In this document: positions 14,807 to 27,094 of the stretch, piece after piece
Layout: every line of letters begins with the position of its first letter
Numbering within the stretch: the first letter of the stretch is position 1
Source: Synechococcus sp. PROS-7-1
Lineage (GTDB): Bacteria > Cyanobacteriota > Cyanobacteriia > PCC-6307 > Cyanobiaceae
Length of the DNA stretch: 64,000 nucleotides
Direction: 5' to 3'
Assembly: GCF_014279795.1 (NCBI RefSeq)
Contig: NZ_CP047945.1
Coordinates: forward strand, 2,128,572-2,192,571
Notes under the pieces: model-generated
Told to the model about the DNA's origin: nothing
The model's database searches: none
Seen by the model: the letters and a program-made list of their open reading frames with translations, nothing else
Program-made: the position numbers and the translations under genes

Positions 14807-17347
14807 CTGACGGGTCCCTTCCCCATTGATCCCCTGCTGCCGGAGCTGAAGTCCCTGCTGATACCAGGGGCCACCGTGATCCTGCAGGCTCCTCCAGGGG
14901 CTGGGAAAACCACCCGCGTCCCCCTGGCGCTGATCGGCGAGCTTGCCGATGGCGAATCCATGGAGGGCAAGGTCCTCCTCATTGAGCCCAGACGACTTGC
15001 AGCGAGGGCAGCAGCAGCTCGTCTTGCGGACTCACTCGGCGAACCCCTCGGCGAACGCGTTGGTTACTCGGTACGCAACGAACAAAGGCGTTCCTCCAAG
15101 ACCCGCATTGAAGCCATCACCGATGGCTTATTTCTGCGCAGGCTTCAGGCACACCCCGACCTCTCCGGGGTGACCTGTGTGATCTTCGATGAGTTTCATG
15201 AGCGTCGTCGGGACAGCGACGTGGCCCTGGCACTGCTGCGCGAGGCGAGGGGCCTGCTCAGACCGGATTTGAGGGTTCTGCTGATGTCGGCGACGCTGCA
15301 GCTCGGCGACCTCAGTCGACAGCTGGATGGGGCCAGGACCCTGCGCAGCGAGGGACGGGCCTTTCCCGTCGACACCCTCCACTGTCCACCACGCAACCAG
15401 GAGTCCCTGGATCAGCATGTGCTCCGCGCGCTCGAGGCAGAGCTGCCCTTTCTCGAGAACGAACGGCGAACCAGCACCCATCCCCCGGTTGTGCTGGTGT
15501 TCCTGCCGGGTCTCAAGGAAATCGACCGCTGCATCCGGCGGATCAAGGCCTCGAACCGGCTGGAGGGCTGGGAGAGCGTTCCCCTTCACGGCCAGCTGTC
15601 TCTCAATCAGCAGGCTTACGCCCTTCGCCCCTGCAATCGCGAATGGGATGGCCGTGTGGTGCTCGCCACATCCATTGCTGAAAGCTCACTCACCCTCGAC
15701 GGCGTTCGACTCGTCATCGACGCCGGCATGAGCCGTCACACGCGGTTTGATCCGGGCACGGGGATGGAGGGACTGGAGACGGTTCCTGCCAGTCAAGCCA
15801 GCGCTGATCAACGACGGGGGCGTGCAGGTCGACAGGCGCCTGGACGCTGCGTCCGCCTGTGGTCTCCTGCCGAACAGCAGCGACGCCCTCTGCAGGATCT
15901 ACCCGAACTCCAACGGGCTGATCCACAGCCAACCCTGCTCGATCTCGCTCGCTGGGGAGCCGGATTAGGGGAGGACTTGGCATGGCTTGAACCGCCTCCG
16001 CAAGCCCTCTTTCTTGAAGGGCGTCAGCAGCTGCAGCAGCTCGGCCTGATTGATCCAGAAGGACAGATCACCAAGAAGGGTCGCCATGTGGCGACGTTCG
16101 GCGCTCATCCCAGGCTGGGGCTGATGATGGTTGAAGCCCGTCGCTGGGGGATCGAGCAGCTTGGCTGCGATCTCGCGGCCCTGCTGAGCGAGCGGAACCC
16201 TCCTGGCCTTCGCTCTGAAGGGTGCGATCTCCTGCGCGGGCTGCAGACGCTCCGGCAATCAAAGCGGCAGGGTGGAACAACAGCTCTTGCCGCCATCCTT
16301 CAGCAGAGCAAGCAATGGCAACGGGAGCTGGACAGGCTCACGGACATTCCCCGCGGCGTCCCCCCGCACGAGGCCTGGGACTGGATGGCTGGACTCCTGG
16401 TGGCCAAAGCTTTCCCCGAATGGCTGGCTCGTGCCCGCGACCAACGCCCAGGCAAGTTTCTTCTGAGGCAAGGACGAGGAGCCACCCTTCAAGACGACGA
16501 TCCGTTGAGCCATGCCGAAGCGCTCGCCGTGGCTCAGCTCGATCTCAGTGGTCGTGACGCACGGATCCGCTTGGCCATCGCCATGCCCAAGAGCTGGCTT
16601 GAAAGTCTCGCGGAAGCCGAAGGGCAATGGCGGGAAGACGTCGAGTGGGACGACCGTCAACAGAAAATCCGCGCAGAACGGATTTTGTCCCTCGGCGCTC
16701 TTGAGCTGAAGCGTCAGCCTTGGCCCAACCCTTCAACCGAGGCCATCAGCGTTGTTTTACTCGAACGGCTCAGGCATGAGGGATTAGCGCTTTTGCCCTG
16801 GAGTCAACACAGCGAACAGCTTCGCCGACGGCTTCAGCTGGTCCACCAGCGCATCGGCACACCTTGGCCATGCCGCGAGAAGTCCTACCTCCAACAGCAT
16901 CCAGAGCATTGGCTCAAGGGAGCAAGCCTGGAATGCCGCAGCTGGGGGGAGCTGGGTGAAGCGAGCCTGCTTGAGGCCCTCTGGGGAGACATTGCGTGGA
17001 GCTTTCGACGCAAACTTGACGCGCTACTGCCCACGACCATTCGCATCCCCAGCGGGCGCGATGCGGCACTGACCTACGAAGAGGATGGGGTCCTTCTCGC
17101 CGTGAAGCTTCAGGAGATGTTCGGCTGCACAGACAGTCCTCGCCTGCTGAATGGAGACCTTCCCATCACCCTGGAACTGCTCTCACCTGCGGGCCGCCCC
17201 CTGCAGCGCACGAGTGACCTGCGGGGATTCTGGGAAGGGAGCTATCACGACGTTCGCAAGGAGATGCGCGGTCGATACCCCAAACATCCATGGCCTGATT
17301 CCCCAGAGGATGCTGTTGCAACGCGCAAAACCAAAAAGACCTCCTGA
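14807..17347 (+). CDS. hrpB: ATP-dependent helicase HrpB (DEAH box)
   Basis: DEAH/RHA-type RNA helicase family, role in bacteria poorly defined. Motif I is QAPPGAGKTTR, the DEAH-like box is DEFH in FDEFHERR, motif III is MSATL, motif V TSIAESSLTLDG, and motif VI QRRGRAGR. Helicase C, HA2 and the HrpB C-terminal domain follow; total about 846 aa, normal for the family. Coding similarity starts before the first standard start codon (GTG at 14876): FPIDPLLPELKSLLIPGA precedes motif I as in other HrpB proteins. In this stretch, bounded by TAA at 14792, there is no ATG, GTG or TTG. CTG at 14807, 6 nt after GGGAG, is the best candidate and is used here; ATT at 14825 is another. Confidence 0.85.
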   Translation: MTGPFPIDPLLPELKSLLIPGATVILQAPPGAGKTTRVPLALIGELADGESMEGKVLLIEPRRLAARAAAARLADSLGEPLGERVGYSVRNEQRRSSKTRIEAITDGLFLRRLQAHPDLSGVTCVIFDEFHERRRDSDVALALLREARGLLRPDLRVLLMSATLQLGDLSRQLDGARTLRSEGRAFPVDTLHCPPRNQESLDQHVLRALEAELPFLENERRTSTHPPVVLVFLPGLKEIDRCIRRIKASNRLEGWESVPLHGQLSLNQQAYALRPCNREWDGRVVLATSIAESSLTLDGVRLVIDAGMSRHTRFDPGTGMEGLETVPASQASADQRRGRAGRQAPGRCVRLWSPAEQQRRPLQDLPELQRADPQPTLLDLARWGAGLGEDLAWLEPPPQALFLEGRQQLQQLGLIDPEGQITKKGRHVATFGAHPRLGLMMVEARRWGIEQLGCDLAALLSERNPPGLRSEGCDLLRGLQTLRQSKRQGGTTALAAILQQSKQWQRELDRLTDIPRGVPPHEAWDWMAGLLVAKAFPEWLARARDQRPGKFLLRQGRGATLQDDDPLSHAEALAVAQLDLSGRDARIRLAIAMPKSWLESLAEAEGQWREDVEWDDRQQKIRAERILSLGALELKRQPWPNPSTEAISVVLLERLRHEGLALLPWSQHSEQLRRRLQLVHQRIGTPWPCREKSYLQQHPEHWLKGASLECRSWGELGEASLLEALWGDIAWSFRRKLDALLPTTIRIPSGRDAALTYEEDGVLLAVKLQEMFGCTDSPRLLNGDLPITLELLSPAGRPLQRTSDLRGFWEGSYHDVRKEMRGRYPKHPWPDSPEDAVATRKTKKTS

Positions 17348-17348
17348 T

Positions 17349-17362
17349 GTCGCCGTAGCGAC
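17349..17362. promoter_or_regulatory. Short inverted repeat upstream of the hli gene
   Basis: Stem GTCGC/GCGAC with loop CGTA, right after the hrpB stop. It lacks a T-run, so it is a weak terminator at best, and it could equally be an element of the hli promoter region that follows (AT-rich 17365-17400, with TACATT as a possible -10). Confidence 0.3.
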
Positions 17363-17415
17363 AGTCAATAAAAGTCAACTCTTTGTTACATTGGTCTCGT
17401 TAGGGACCTTCCACC

Positions 17416-17562
17416 ATGTCTGACTCCGCACAACCCCGCTTCGGCTTCGTCAACTTCGCTGAGACCTGGAACGGCCGTCTGGCCATGCTCGGTTTCGTGA
17501 TCGGCCTTGGCACCGAGCTGCTCACCGGCCAGGGCATCCTGACCCAGATCGGCCTCGGCTGA
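17416..17562 (+). CDS. hli: High-light-inducible protein (Hli/SCP)
   Basis: 48-aa one-helix member of the extended light-harvesting superfamily. It binds chlorophyll and carotenoid in the thylakoid membrane and protects against excess light. The signature is complete: FAETWNGRLAMLGFVIGLGT, with E16, N19 and R21 giving the ExxNxR chlorophyll-binding pattern inside the helix. The N-terminus (MSDSAQPRFGFVNF) and the C-terminal GQGILTQIGLG are also typical. AGGGA precedes the ATG by about 9 nt. The upstream 50 bp are AT-rich, in keeping with an independent, stress-responsive promoter, and a strong terminator follows, so it is probably monocistronic. Confidence 0.95.
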   Translation: MSDSAQPRFGFVNFAETWNGRLAMLGFVIGLGTELLTGQGILTQIGLG

Positions 17563-17591
17563 TTTCAGCGTCCAACTGCATTTTCTCTTCA

Positions 17592-17620
17592 AGCCCACTG
17601 GACTTCCGGTGGGCTTTTTT
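17592..17620 (+). terminator. Rho-independent terminator of hli
   Basis: Stem AGCCCAC-T-GG pairing with CC-G-GTGGGCT around loop ACTT (one wobble), followed by TTTTTT. A strong intrinsic terminator 29 bp after the stop codon. Confidence 0.9.
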
Positions 17621-17656
17621 ATGACATCCGCTCTGCGAGAGAGTGAAGGCCGCTTG

Positions 17657-17842
17657 ATGAGTCGATTGCTTCCATTTTTTGCCAAGAACCGACGCGATGG
17701 AGCGAGGTTGCTCAGCAGTGCACTGGTGATTCTTGCCATTGCGCTCACGCAACTGACCCAACCCTGGGGCCAGATCGTCAGTGTTCTGGCCAGTGCCCTC
17801 TGCCTGTATTGGTGGTTCGCTTACCGCCGTCTTGAACGCTGA
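17657..17842 (+). CDS. Small membrane protein of unknown function
   Basis: 61 aa from MSRLLPFFAKNRRDG, with GAAGG 7 nt before the ATG. After a basic N-terminus (KNRRDGARLL) there are two closely spaced hydrophobic segments (SSALVILAIALTQLTQ and IVSVLASALCLYWWFAY) and a short RRLER tail. This is a two-helix hairpin. The open frame extends upstream into the hli terminator, which argues for the internal start. It overlaps the proposed xseA start by 11 nt. No family recognised with confidence. Confidence 0.65.
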   Translation: MSRLLPFFAKNRRDGARLLSSALVILAIALTQLTQPWGQIVSVLASALCLYWWFAYRRLER

Positions 17843-18980
17843 CAGCATTCCCAGCTACTCCGTGCAGGAGTTAAACGTTTCCGTCGGAGCCCTTCTCGAA
17901 CGAGGTTTTGCTCCCAGGTTCCTAGTGCACGGCAGTGCCCTGCGTCCGCAAATCAAGAAAGGACATCTCTGGCTGACGCTCAGCGACGGGGACGCAAGCA
18001 TCACTGTTGTTTGCTGGGCTTCAAGGCTGCAGCAACTGAACTTCGTCCCCGCTGAAGGCGAAGGCGTCACGGTGGTGGGAAAACTGAACTTCTGGGCCGC
18101 TCGGGCCAGCCTTGCCGTTCAGGCGATCGACTTGCGTCCAAGCAGGAGCACGATCGAGCGGCGCTTCGAGGCGGTGAAAGCGCTTCTCAGCAAGGAAGGA
18201 CTGATTGATCCTGCAAGACAGAGGTCCCTTCCACTTGCACCCCAGCGGATCGCCCTGCTCACAAGCGTTCCGAGCTCAGCTCTCGCCGACATGTTGCGCA
18301 CAGCGAAGGAACGCTGGCCTTTGACCGAGCTCCTCGTGATCCCAATCCCCGTACAAGGAGATGTTGCACCGAAGATCTGCTCTGTGCTGGAGCGCTTGGC
18401 TCAGCAAGTGGAGAGATTGCGGGTGAATGCAGTCGTCTTGGCGCGAGGGGGAGGAAGCCGAGAGGACCTGATGGTCTTCGACGATGAAGTCCTCTGCCGA
18501 ACGTTGGCGCACTTCCCCGTCCCTGTAGTCACAGGCCTGGGCCATGAAGACGACCTCACCGTCGCCGATCTTGTCGCCGATTTTCGAGCGGCAACGCCGA
18601 CTGCAGCCATTGTGAGCCTTCTGCCCACCCGAACCGCGGCATTGCAGTTCCTCAGCCAATGCCGAAGGCAACTGCTGCAGTCGCAAATCTGGAGACTGCG
18701 CAGAGAGGAAGAACGTTTGATCCAAAGACGAGACGTCCTGATTCAATCCTGTCCTGCGGCAGTCGCGGCGAGGAAACGTGAACGCTTGGAACAACGCCGA
18801 CAGCTGCTGCAGGCCCTGTCTCCCCAACGATGGCTGGCCCGTGGTTTCGCCACCGTGACCCGCAGCGACGGACGCCTGCTTCAAACCGTCGCTGATGCCA
18901 GTCCGTCTCAGCCACTGGTCATTCACCTCAGCGACGGAGAGATCGATGTCAGCACAGTGGCCATCAGGAGCAATTCCTGA
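17832..18980 (+). CDS. xseA: Exodeoxyribonuclease VII large subunit
   Basis: Catalytic subunit of ExoVII, which degrades single-stranded DNA to oligonucleotides. An N-terminal OB-fold (about 8-105: SVQELNVSVGALLE, LWLTLSDGDASITVVCW) is followed by the nuclease domain with ARGGGSREDL (about 205) and GLGHEDDLTVADLVADFRA (about 236-254), both family hallmarks. The tail is a coiled coil rich in Arg and Glu. About 382 aa from a TTG (N-A-D-S-I-P-S-Y); the alternative start at 17781 lies inside the preceding gene. xseB follows 47 bp downstream, so the two subunits are probably co-transcribed. Confidence 0.92.
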   Translation: MNADSIPSYSVQELNVSVGALLERGFAPRFLVHGSALRPQIKKGHLWLTLSDGDASITVVCWASRLQQLNFVPAEGEGVTVVGKLNFWAARASLAVQAIDLRPSRSTIERRFEAVKALLSKEGLIDPARQRSLPLAPQRIALLTSVPSSALADMLRTAKERWPLTELLVIPIPVQGDVAPKICSVLERLAQQVERLRVNAVVLARGGGSREDLMVFDDEVLCRTLAHFPVPVVTGLGHEDDLTVADLVADFRAATPTAAIVSLLPTRTAALQFLSQCRRQLLQSQIWRLRREEERLIQRRDVLIQSCPAAVAARKRERLEQRRQLLQALSPQRWLARGFATVTRSDGRLLQTVADASPSQPLVIHLSDGEIDVSTVAIRSNS

Positions 18981-19027
18981 GGCTTCTCAAGCAGAAACCA
19001 ACGAAACAACCTCAGCCAACCATTCCG

Positions 19028-19309
19028 ATGCCACGCAAATCGAAGCAATCACAAGACGATGAACAAAGCCAGTGGAAAGAGGATGCCGCATCTCTGAGCT
19101 ACGAGGAGTCTCTCCAAGCACTGGATCTGCTGCTGACGAAACTTCAGGATGATTCAATTCCATTGGCTGAACTGCAAGGAAGTCATCAGCGGGCCGAGAT
19201 CTATCTGAGCCGATGCGAAGAACTGCTGAAAGAGGTGGAACAGAGCGTTGCCTTACTCAATCCCGATACGCTGGAACGCGAATCAAAGGATTGTCCACCT
19301 CGTGTCTAG
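19028..19309 (+). CDS. xseB: Exodeoxyribonuclease VII small subunit
   Basis: 93 aa. The central helical region SYEESLQALDLLLTKLQDDS, followed by IPLAELQGSHQRAEIYLSRCEELL, is the XseB signature (usual form: SFEEALxELExIVxxLExGxLxLExxLxxYExGxxLxxxCxxxL). The polar N-terminus (PRKSKQSQDDEQSQWK) is a variable extension. Several copies bind one XseA along its coiled coil. It overlaps the following DUF2834 gene by 8 nt. Confidence 0.92.
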   Translation: MPRKSKQSQDDEQSQWKEDAASLSYEESLQALDLLLTKLQDDSIPLAELQGSHQRAEIYLSRCEELLKEVEQSVALLNPDTLERESKDCPPRV

Positions 19310-19679
19310 AACGTTGCCCTGGATCTATCTAACGCTGGCAGTGCTCGGCGCCGTCCTTCCATGGCAAGCCAATCTTGAGTTCATGCAATCCAGCACAGCA
19401 ACTGGTTTTGACATCGCAGGCTTTATCAGTGACGCCAATCTCACTGCCGCTTCACGTTCACTCAGCCGTGATCTCTTAATTGCAGCGAGCGCATTCTCAA
19501 TCTGGATTGTCCTCGAAGGACGCCGCCTGGACGTGAAGGGCTGGCGGCTCACACTTCTTGCTTGTGTCACCATTTCCTTTGCTTGCGGAGGCCCCCTATT
19601 CCTTTACCTACGCGAGCGACGTCTGAACGAACTGGCAGCAGAAGGGTCTGCGGCTTCTCCTGAACAATCTTCTGTGTGA
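19302..19679 (+). CDS. DUF2834 membrane protein
   Basis: About 125 aa from GTG (V-S-R-T-L-P-W). Three hydrophobic segments: WIYLTLAVLGAVLPW, LIAASAFSIWIVLEG and LTLLACVTISFACGGPLFLYL. The conserved DUF2834 pattern is present: GFDIAGFISDANLTAASRSL followed by SRDLLIAASAFSIWIVLEGR. Function unknown; widespread in cyanobacteria and some other bacteria. Its start overlaps the xseB stop, so it is likely the last gene of that transcript. A longer open frame from 19248 lies within xseB and is not preferred. Confidence 0.78.
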   Translation: MSRTLPWIYLTLAVLGAVLPWQANLEFMQSSTATGFDIAGFISDANLTAASRSLSRDLLIAASAFSIWIVLEGRRLDVKGWRLTLLACVTISFACGGPLFLYLRERRLNELAAEGSAASPEQSSV

Positions 19680-19697
19680 TCGGACAAAGTTGGATCT

Positions 19698-20045
19698 TTA
19701 GGAATCCACATCCTCAGCAGTGATGTCGATCGTTGCCGAACTAGCTGGTGTGGCGTCGGCATCGAATGAATGATTCGCCGAGGATTGGGAACCAATCTCC
19801 AGAGACGCGCCACAGGCAACGCAGGCCGTCGCCGAACCAAGGTTGTTGGTACCACAAGCACCGCAAACCTTGAATTGGCTTTGCATCCGCTTCCAGCCCA
19901 ACCAACCAAGGCCCCCCAAAACCAGAGAGAGGCTCAGCAGCAGAAGGACTGCTCCGCCAAAAACCCCAACCAAAGCGCGTCCGACTGTCGTAGGCAGCAA
20001 CAGAAGCAGGGCTAATAGCCAGACGAGAGGAGGAACACGACCCAT
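19698..20045 (-). CDS. Membrane protein with C-terminal zinc ribbon
   Basis: 115 aa. Two transmembrane helices (residues about 5-22 and 27-50, with GGLGWLGW) are followed by a short zinc-ribbon: VCGACGTNNLGSATACVACG, i.e. C-x2-C-x10-C-x2-C. The tail is acidic (TAEDVDS). Such anchored zinc ribbons are common in cyanobacteria; partner and function are unknown. It lies convergent to the DUF2834 gene, with an 18-bp gap. Confidence 0.7.
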   Translation of the reverse strand: MGRVPPLVWLLALLLLLPTTVGRALVGVFGGAVLLLLSLSLVLGGLGWLGWKRMQSQFKVCGACGTNNLGSATACVACGASLEIGSQSSANHSFDADATPASSATIDITAEDVDS

Positions 20046-20095
20046 TCACAACCTCACACGAAACGAACAGAATTCATGATGACTTGATTCACTGA

Positions 20096-21028
20096 TCAAT
20101 GGATGCGAGAAGCGAGCGGATCTCCACACTGCTTCTGCCTCAGCAAAGCGAGTTCAACACTCCAACACTGACCAAAATAAATCACAACGCCAACCATATA
20201 CACCCATAACGTAAGCACCAAAACGCCACCAATGACTCCATAAGCCTGAAAGCGGGCTCCAAGTGAAAGAACACTTCGACTCACGGCAAGATTTAAAACC
20301 GTCAACAAAAACCCAATCAGCAGCGACCCAGGGATCAAAGGAATGAAAGGCACACGACGACTTGGCAAGAGAGCCTGCAACAGCAGTGCCATGGCAGAAA
20401 ATCCCGCAAAAGAAAACAACACGCGCCCAACCTGGATCAGTGGAAAACCATCAAGAAAATCAGCCAACCAAGGAAGAGATTGCTGCAAGTCTTCGAGGGC
20501 ACCAGCGGGAATCATCCGCAAATTGGCACCAATCTGATCCGCAACAATCAAAAGACCAATCAGAATCACAATAAAAAAGGCTTCGATACGCACGCGCACA
20601 AACTGAAAAGCTTGAGCTCCCAGAGGGATTGAGTCCGGCAACGGCCGAAGAGCATCTCTCCAAATGCGATCCGCACCCCTCTGAAGCGTCAAATAGACAT
20701 TCCCTGCAGTCACAAGCAGAACTGCAGCACCAAGAAGTCCGGCACCAAAGCCCTGCTGCACCAGCTGAATCAACGTCTGTCGCACAATTGCAACAGCAGG
20801 AGGCGGCAAAACGCCACTGGCATAACTAATAATTTCTTGATCGAGATTATCCTGCCTTCCCAACAAAAATGAAGCAAGGGACAAGGAAATCAGAAGGATC
20901 GGGAAAATCGACTGCAGTGTGTAATACGCAAAAGCAGCACTGAGATCCACACAGTCTGTTCCCGCCCAACGTTGATAAGCCAACCAGAGAGAACGCACGA
21001 TTCGGCGCAGAAGTAGCCGTTTGGCCAT
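20096..21028 (-). CDS. YihY/virulence factor BrkB family membrane protein
   Basis: 310 aa from MAKRLLLRRIVR. The family was once misnamed ribonuclease BN; the actual function is unsettled. Six transmembrane segments, with the conserved N-terminal DLSAAFAYYTLQSIFPILLI (the AAxAYYxxxSLxP motif) and C-terminal YGVIGGVLVLTLWVYMVGVVI, which matches the YGxxGxxxxxLxWxYxxxxxxxxGA pattern. The frame is open to 21091 but the extra residues run into the rRNA terminator region. It lies just downstream of the rRNA operon on the same strand, separated by an intrinsic terminator. Confidence 0.85.
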   Translation of the reverse strand: MAKRLLLRRIVRSLWLAYQRWAGTDCVDLSAAFAYYTLQSIFPILLISLSLASFLLGRQDNLDQEIISYASGVLPPPAVAIVRQTLIQLVQQGFGAGLLGAAVLLVTAGNVYLTLQRGADRIWRDALRPLPDSIPLGAQAFQFVRVRIEAFFIVILIGLLIVADQIGANLRMIPAGALEDLQQSLPWLADFLDGFPLIQVGRVLFSFAGFSAMALLLQALLPSRRVPFIPLIPGSLLIGFLLTVLNLAVSRSVLSLGARFQAYGVIGGVLVLTLWVYMVGVVIYFGQCWSVELALLRQKQCGDPLASRIH

Positions 21029-21079
21029 CAGATCAAGATTGCACCGTACCTCCAAACTAGCGCGCATGAAAGAAGGCAC

Positions 21080-21107
21080 AAAAAAAGCCACCCCTCGGGG
21101 TGGCTTT
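21080..21107 (-). terminator. Rho-independent terminator of the rRNA operon
   Basis: On the minus strand, AAAGCCACCCC and GGGGTGGCTTT form an 11-bp stem around a 2-nt core (a longer loop in practice), and the run continues to seven Ts (A-run at 21080-21086 on the plus strand). It follows 5S by about 20 bp. Confidence 0.92.
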
Positions 21108-21125
21108 CTTCGTTTGGAATGTTTT

Positions 21126-21243
21126 ACCTGGCATCGAGCTATTTTCTCAGGGGGCTACCCCCCAAATATCGTCGCCGCTGCTGCGTTTCACAACCGAGTT
21201 CGAGATGGATCGGAGTGGTTCCACAGCGCCATGGACACCAGGA
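21126..21243 (-). rRNA. rrf: 5S ribosomal RNA
   Basis: About 118 nt beginning TCCTGGTGTCCATGGCGC and ending GCTCGATGCCAGG on the minus strand; the ends pair (CCTGG/CCAGG) as helix I. The internal CGAACTCGG and CCATCTCGAACT segment is the conserved 5S loop region. Last gene of the operon, 116 bp after 23S. Confidence 0.93.
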
Positions 21244-21263
21244 TAGTTTCATTCCCAAGGGGT

Positions 21264-21285
21264 GAACCCTGAGAACTGCATAGGT
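21264..21285. repeat. 3' arm of the pre-23S processing stem
   Basis: 22 nt in the 23S-5S spacer that is the reverse complement of 24443-24464 in the 16S-23S spacer, with one mismatch and one G-U pair. In the minus-strand transcript these would pair and close a stem around 23S, the substrate type of RNase III. Confidence 0.75.
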
Positions 21286-21359
21286 CATCACCTAAAGCTC
21301 TCGCTTTAGATCATGTGTCTGTCTGAATAAAACTTGCCTCAGACAAGAGCCAAATTAAT

Positions 21360-24223
<2,864 letters not shown>

Positions 24224-24442
24224 ATATAATCTCCAACACGCTTGCTGTCGTTGAAACAGATTCTCCCTGATTCATTGCTGAATCAAGAATCAAACTCTTG
24301 ATTGCTCGACACAATCAAAAGAACGTGATGGAGTCTCGGCTCTTGCTCTATAGAATTCGCAATCACTCCTCTTAATCATCCTTTCGGATCATTATTTAGA
24401 GTCATCGCATCATCCATGAGATGCTTTATTCTTTCCAGACTC

Positions 24443-24464
24443 ACCTATGCAGTTGTCAAGGTTC
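24443..24464. repeat. 5' arm of the pre-23S processing stem
   Basis: Pairs with 21264-21285 in the precursor transcript. Twelve consecutive pairs (AACUGCAUAGGU with ACCUAUGCAGUU), one C-C mismatch, then nine more pairs including one G-U. It overlaps the boxA-like element. Confidence 0.75.
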
Positions 24465-24467
24465 TGC
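24450..24467 (-). promoter_or_regulatory. boxA-like element in the 16S-23S spacer
   Basis: Minus-strand GCAGAACCTTGACAACTG. It resembles the boxA region known from cyanobacterial ITS sequences (GAACCTTGA-type) and is nearly repeated (17 of 18) in the 16S leader at 26861-26878. Likely an antitermination signal. Confidence 0.65.
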
Positions 24468-24671
24468 TAGAACTTCAAATCAAATCATCAATTGCTTGAT
24501 CATTTGACTTGAGCCCAGCATCTTATCAACCAAATACATTCAGCAAAACCTTTTTTGCTTTCATTTGGAATGACAGGAAGCTGGGGTCATCCAGCGGACA
24601 CGTCTAAAATCACACTCCAGTCGAACTCATACTCCAATATCCTTTTGGAGATGGGGATACAGTTTGGTCAG

Positions 24672-24744
24672 TGGAGGTTAGGAGACTCGAACTCCTGACA
24701 TCCTGCTTGCAAAGCAGGCGCTCTACCAACTGAGCTAAACCCCC
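24672..24744 (-). tRNA. trnA: tRNA-Ala (anticodon TGC)
   Basis: 73 nt. Acceptor arms GGGGGTT and AACCTCC with discriminator A; D-arm GCTCAGTTGGTAGAGC; anticodon arm CTGCTTTGCAAGCAG with TGC; T-arm with GTTCGAGTC. CCA is not fully encoded. Nine bp downstream of tRNA-Ile in the transcribed direction. Confidence 0.96.
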
Positions 24745-24753
24745 AACACCGAA

Positions 24754-24827
<74 letters not shown>

Positions 24828-24854
24828 AGGAGTCTCATCCCTTCAGGGGTGTGA

Positions 24855-24875
24855 CCTAGACAAAGTTTAGGAACT
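24855..24875. repeat. 3' arm of the pre-16S processing stem
   Basis: 14 nt at 24862-24875 are the exact reverse complement of 26846-26859 in the leader, and 24855-24861 pairs with 26866-26872 (one G-U). The arm lies between 16S and tRNA-Ile. Confidence 0.75.
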
Positions 24876-25011
24876 AAAAATCTCCACCATCCTCATCTGC
24901 ATCGCTGCAAATTTGATGGCTTCAAAGCTGAGGTACCGATCGACCTAAGGTGACAGGATTTCGGCCTAAGAATAAAATACTCAGACATCAAAATCGTTGT
25001 TTGTCTCCCTG

Positions 25012-26496
<1,485 letters not shown>

Positions 26497-26845
26497 AGAT
26501 CAAATCCTCTTAACGACTTTCACCGTCTCAATTTGATTTGCGTCACCCATTACTCAGACATTCTGGCAATAGTTGAGGCCTCCTTCCGCTGACACAGAAG
26601 TGTTCTTAAGAGTGCACATCTAGATTTCTCTATCTATGACTTTCCAGGATCTCAGATCCGGTTGTTGCTCCACACTGCGCACACCGACAACACAAGAGCT
26701 CGTGAAAACCCTCAAGTTGTAAGCGCAATGCTTCTTTGCAACGAATTTTTGTTGACGGGACCTCACACCTTCATCGCTCTTTCATTCATCACTCACTCCT
26801 CAACTTCGCAGTTGATTCATCAGCAACAAACGCGATGAAAGCGTC

Positions 26846-26872
26846 AGTTCCTAAACTTTTCAGTTGTCCAGG
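26846..26872. repeat. 5' arm of the pre-16S processing stem
   Basis: Pairs with 24855-24875: 14 perfect pairs, then a 6-nt bulge on this side, then 7 more pairs. Would close the precursor around 16S for RNase III. Confidence 0.75.
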
Positions 26873-26878
26873 TTCTGC
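26861..26878 (-). promoter_or_regulatory. boxA-like element in the 16S leader
   Basis: Minus-strand GCAGAACCTGGACAACTG, differing at one base from the spacer copy at 24450-24467. Presence before both 16S and 23S is what is expected of an rRNA antitermination signal. Confidence 0.6.
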
Positions 26879-27094
26879 CGTCGCACTCCCTCTCAGGAGC
26901 GGTTGGCGGTGCGGTCTCGCGACCGCTTGAGAAACTTACAACACCGTGGGATCGCTCCCTCTTGGCTTGTAAGCACTCCTGAACACATCAAGCTCTCGCT
27001 CTCCTTGTTCAGAAGCTGCGCTTCGGGCTTCTGCCTCCCGCGCAGTCCATAACCATAACACCACACACACCCCCAAGCGCAACCCCTTCAAAGA

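Larger units (their letters stand above)
24224..24671 (-). other. rRNA internal transcribed spacer, tRNA-Ala to 23S part
   Basis: 448 bp without coding potential. AT-rich, with several short hairpins, for example around 24480-24510 (repeated ATCAATTGCTTGAT-like stretch). It contains the boxA-like element at 24450-24467 and the 5' arm of the pre-23S processing stem at 24443-24464. No further tRNA is visible. Confidence 0.8.
26497..27094 (-). other. rRNA operon leader and promoter region
   Basis: 598 bp between suhB and 16S, no supported gene; short open frames here are not conserved-looking. It holds the pre-16S stem arm (26846-26872), a boxA-like element (26861-26878) and an inverted repeat at 27010-27033 (CAGAAGC/GCTTCTG) that could end the suhB transcript but has no T-run. 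The rRNA promoter should lie here. A minus-strand TTGCGC followed 18 nt later by TTATGG (about 27050-27080) is one candidate, not a firm call. Confidence 0.6.

Noticed and set aside
26736-26930. 64-aa frame in the rRNA leader
   Set aside because: It spans the processing stem and the boxA-like element and has no ribosome binding site or recognised domain.
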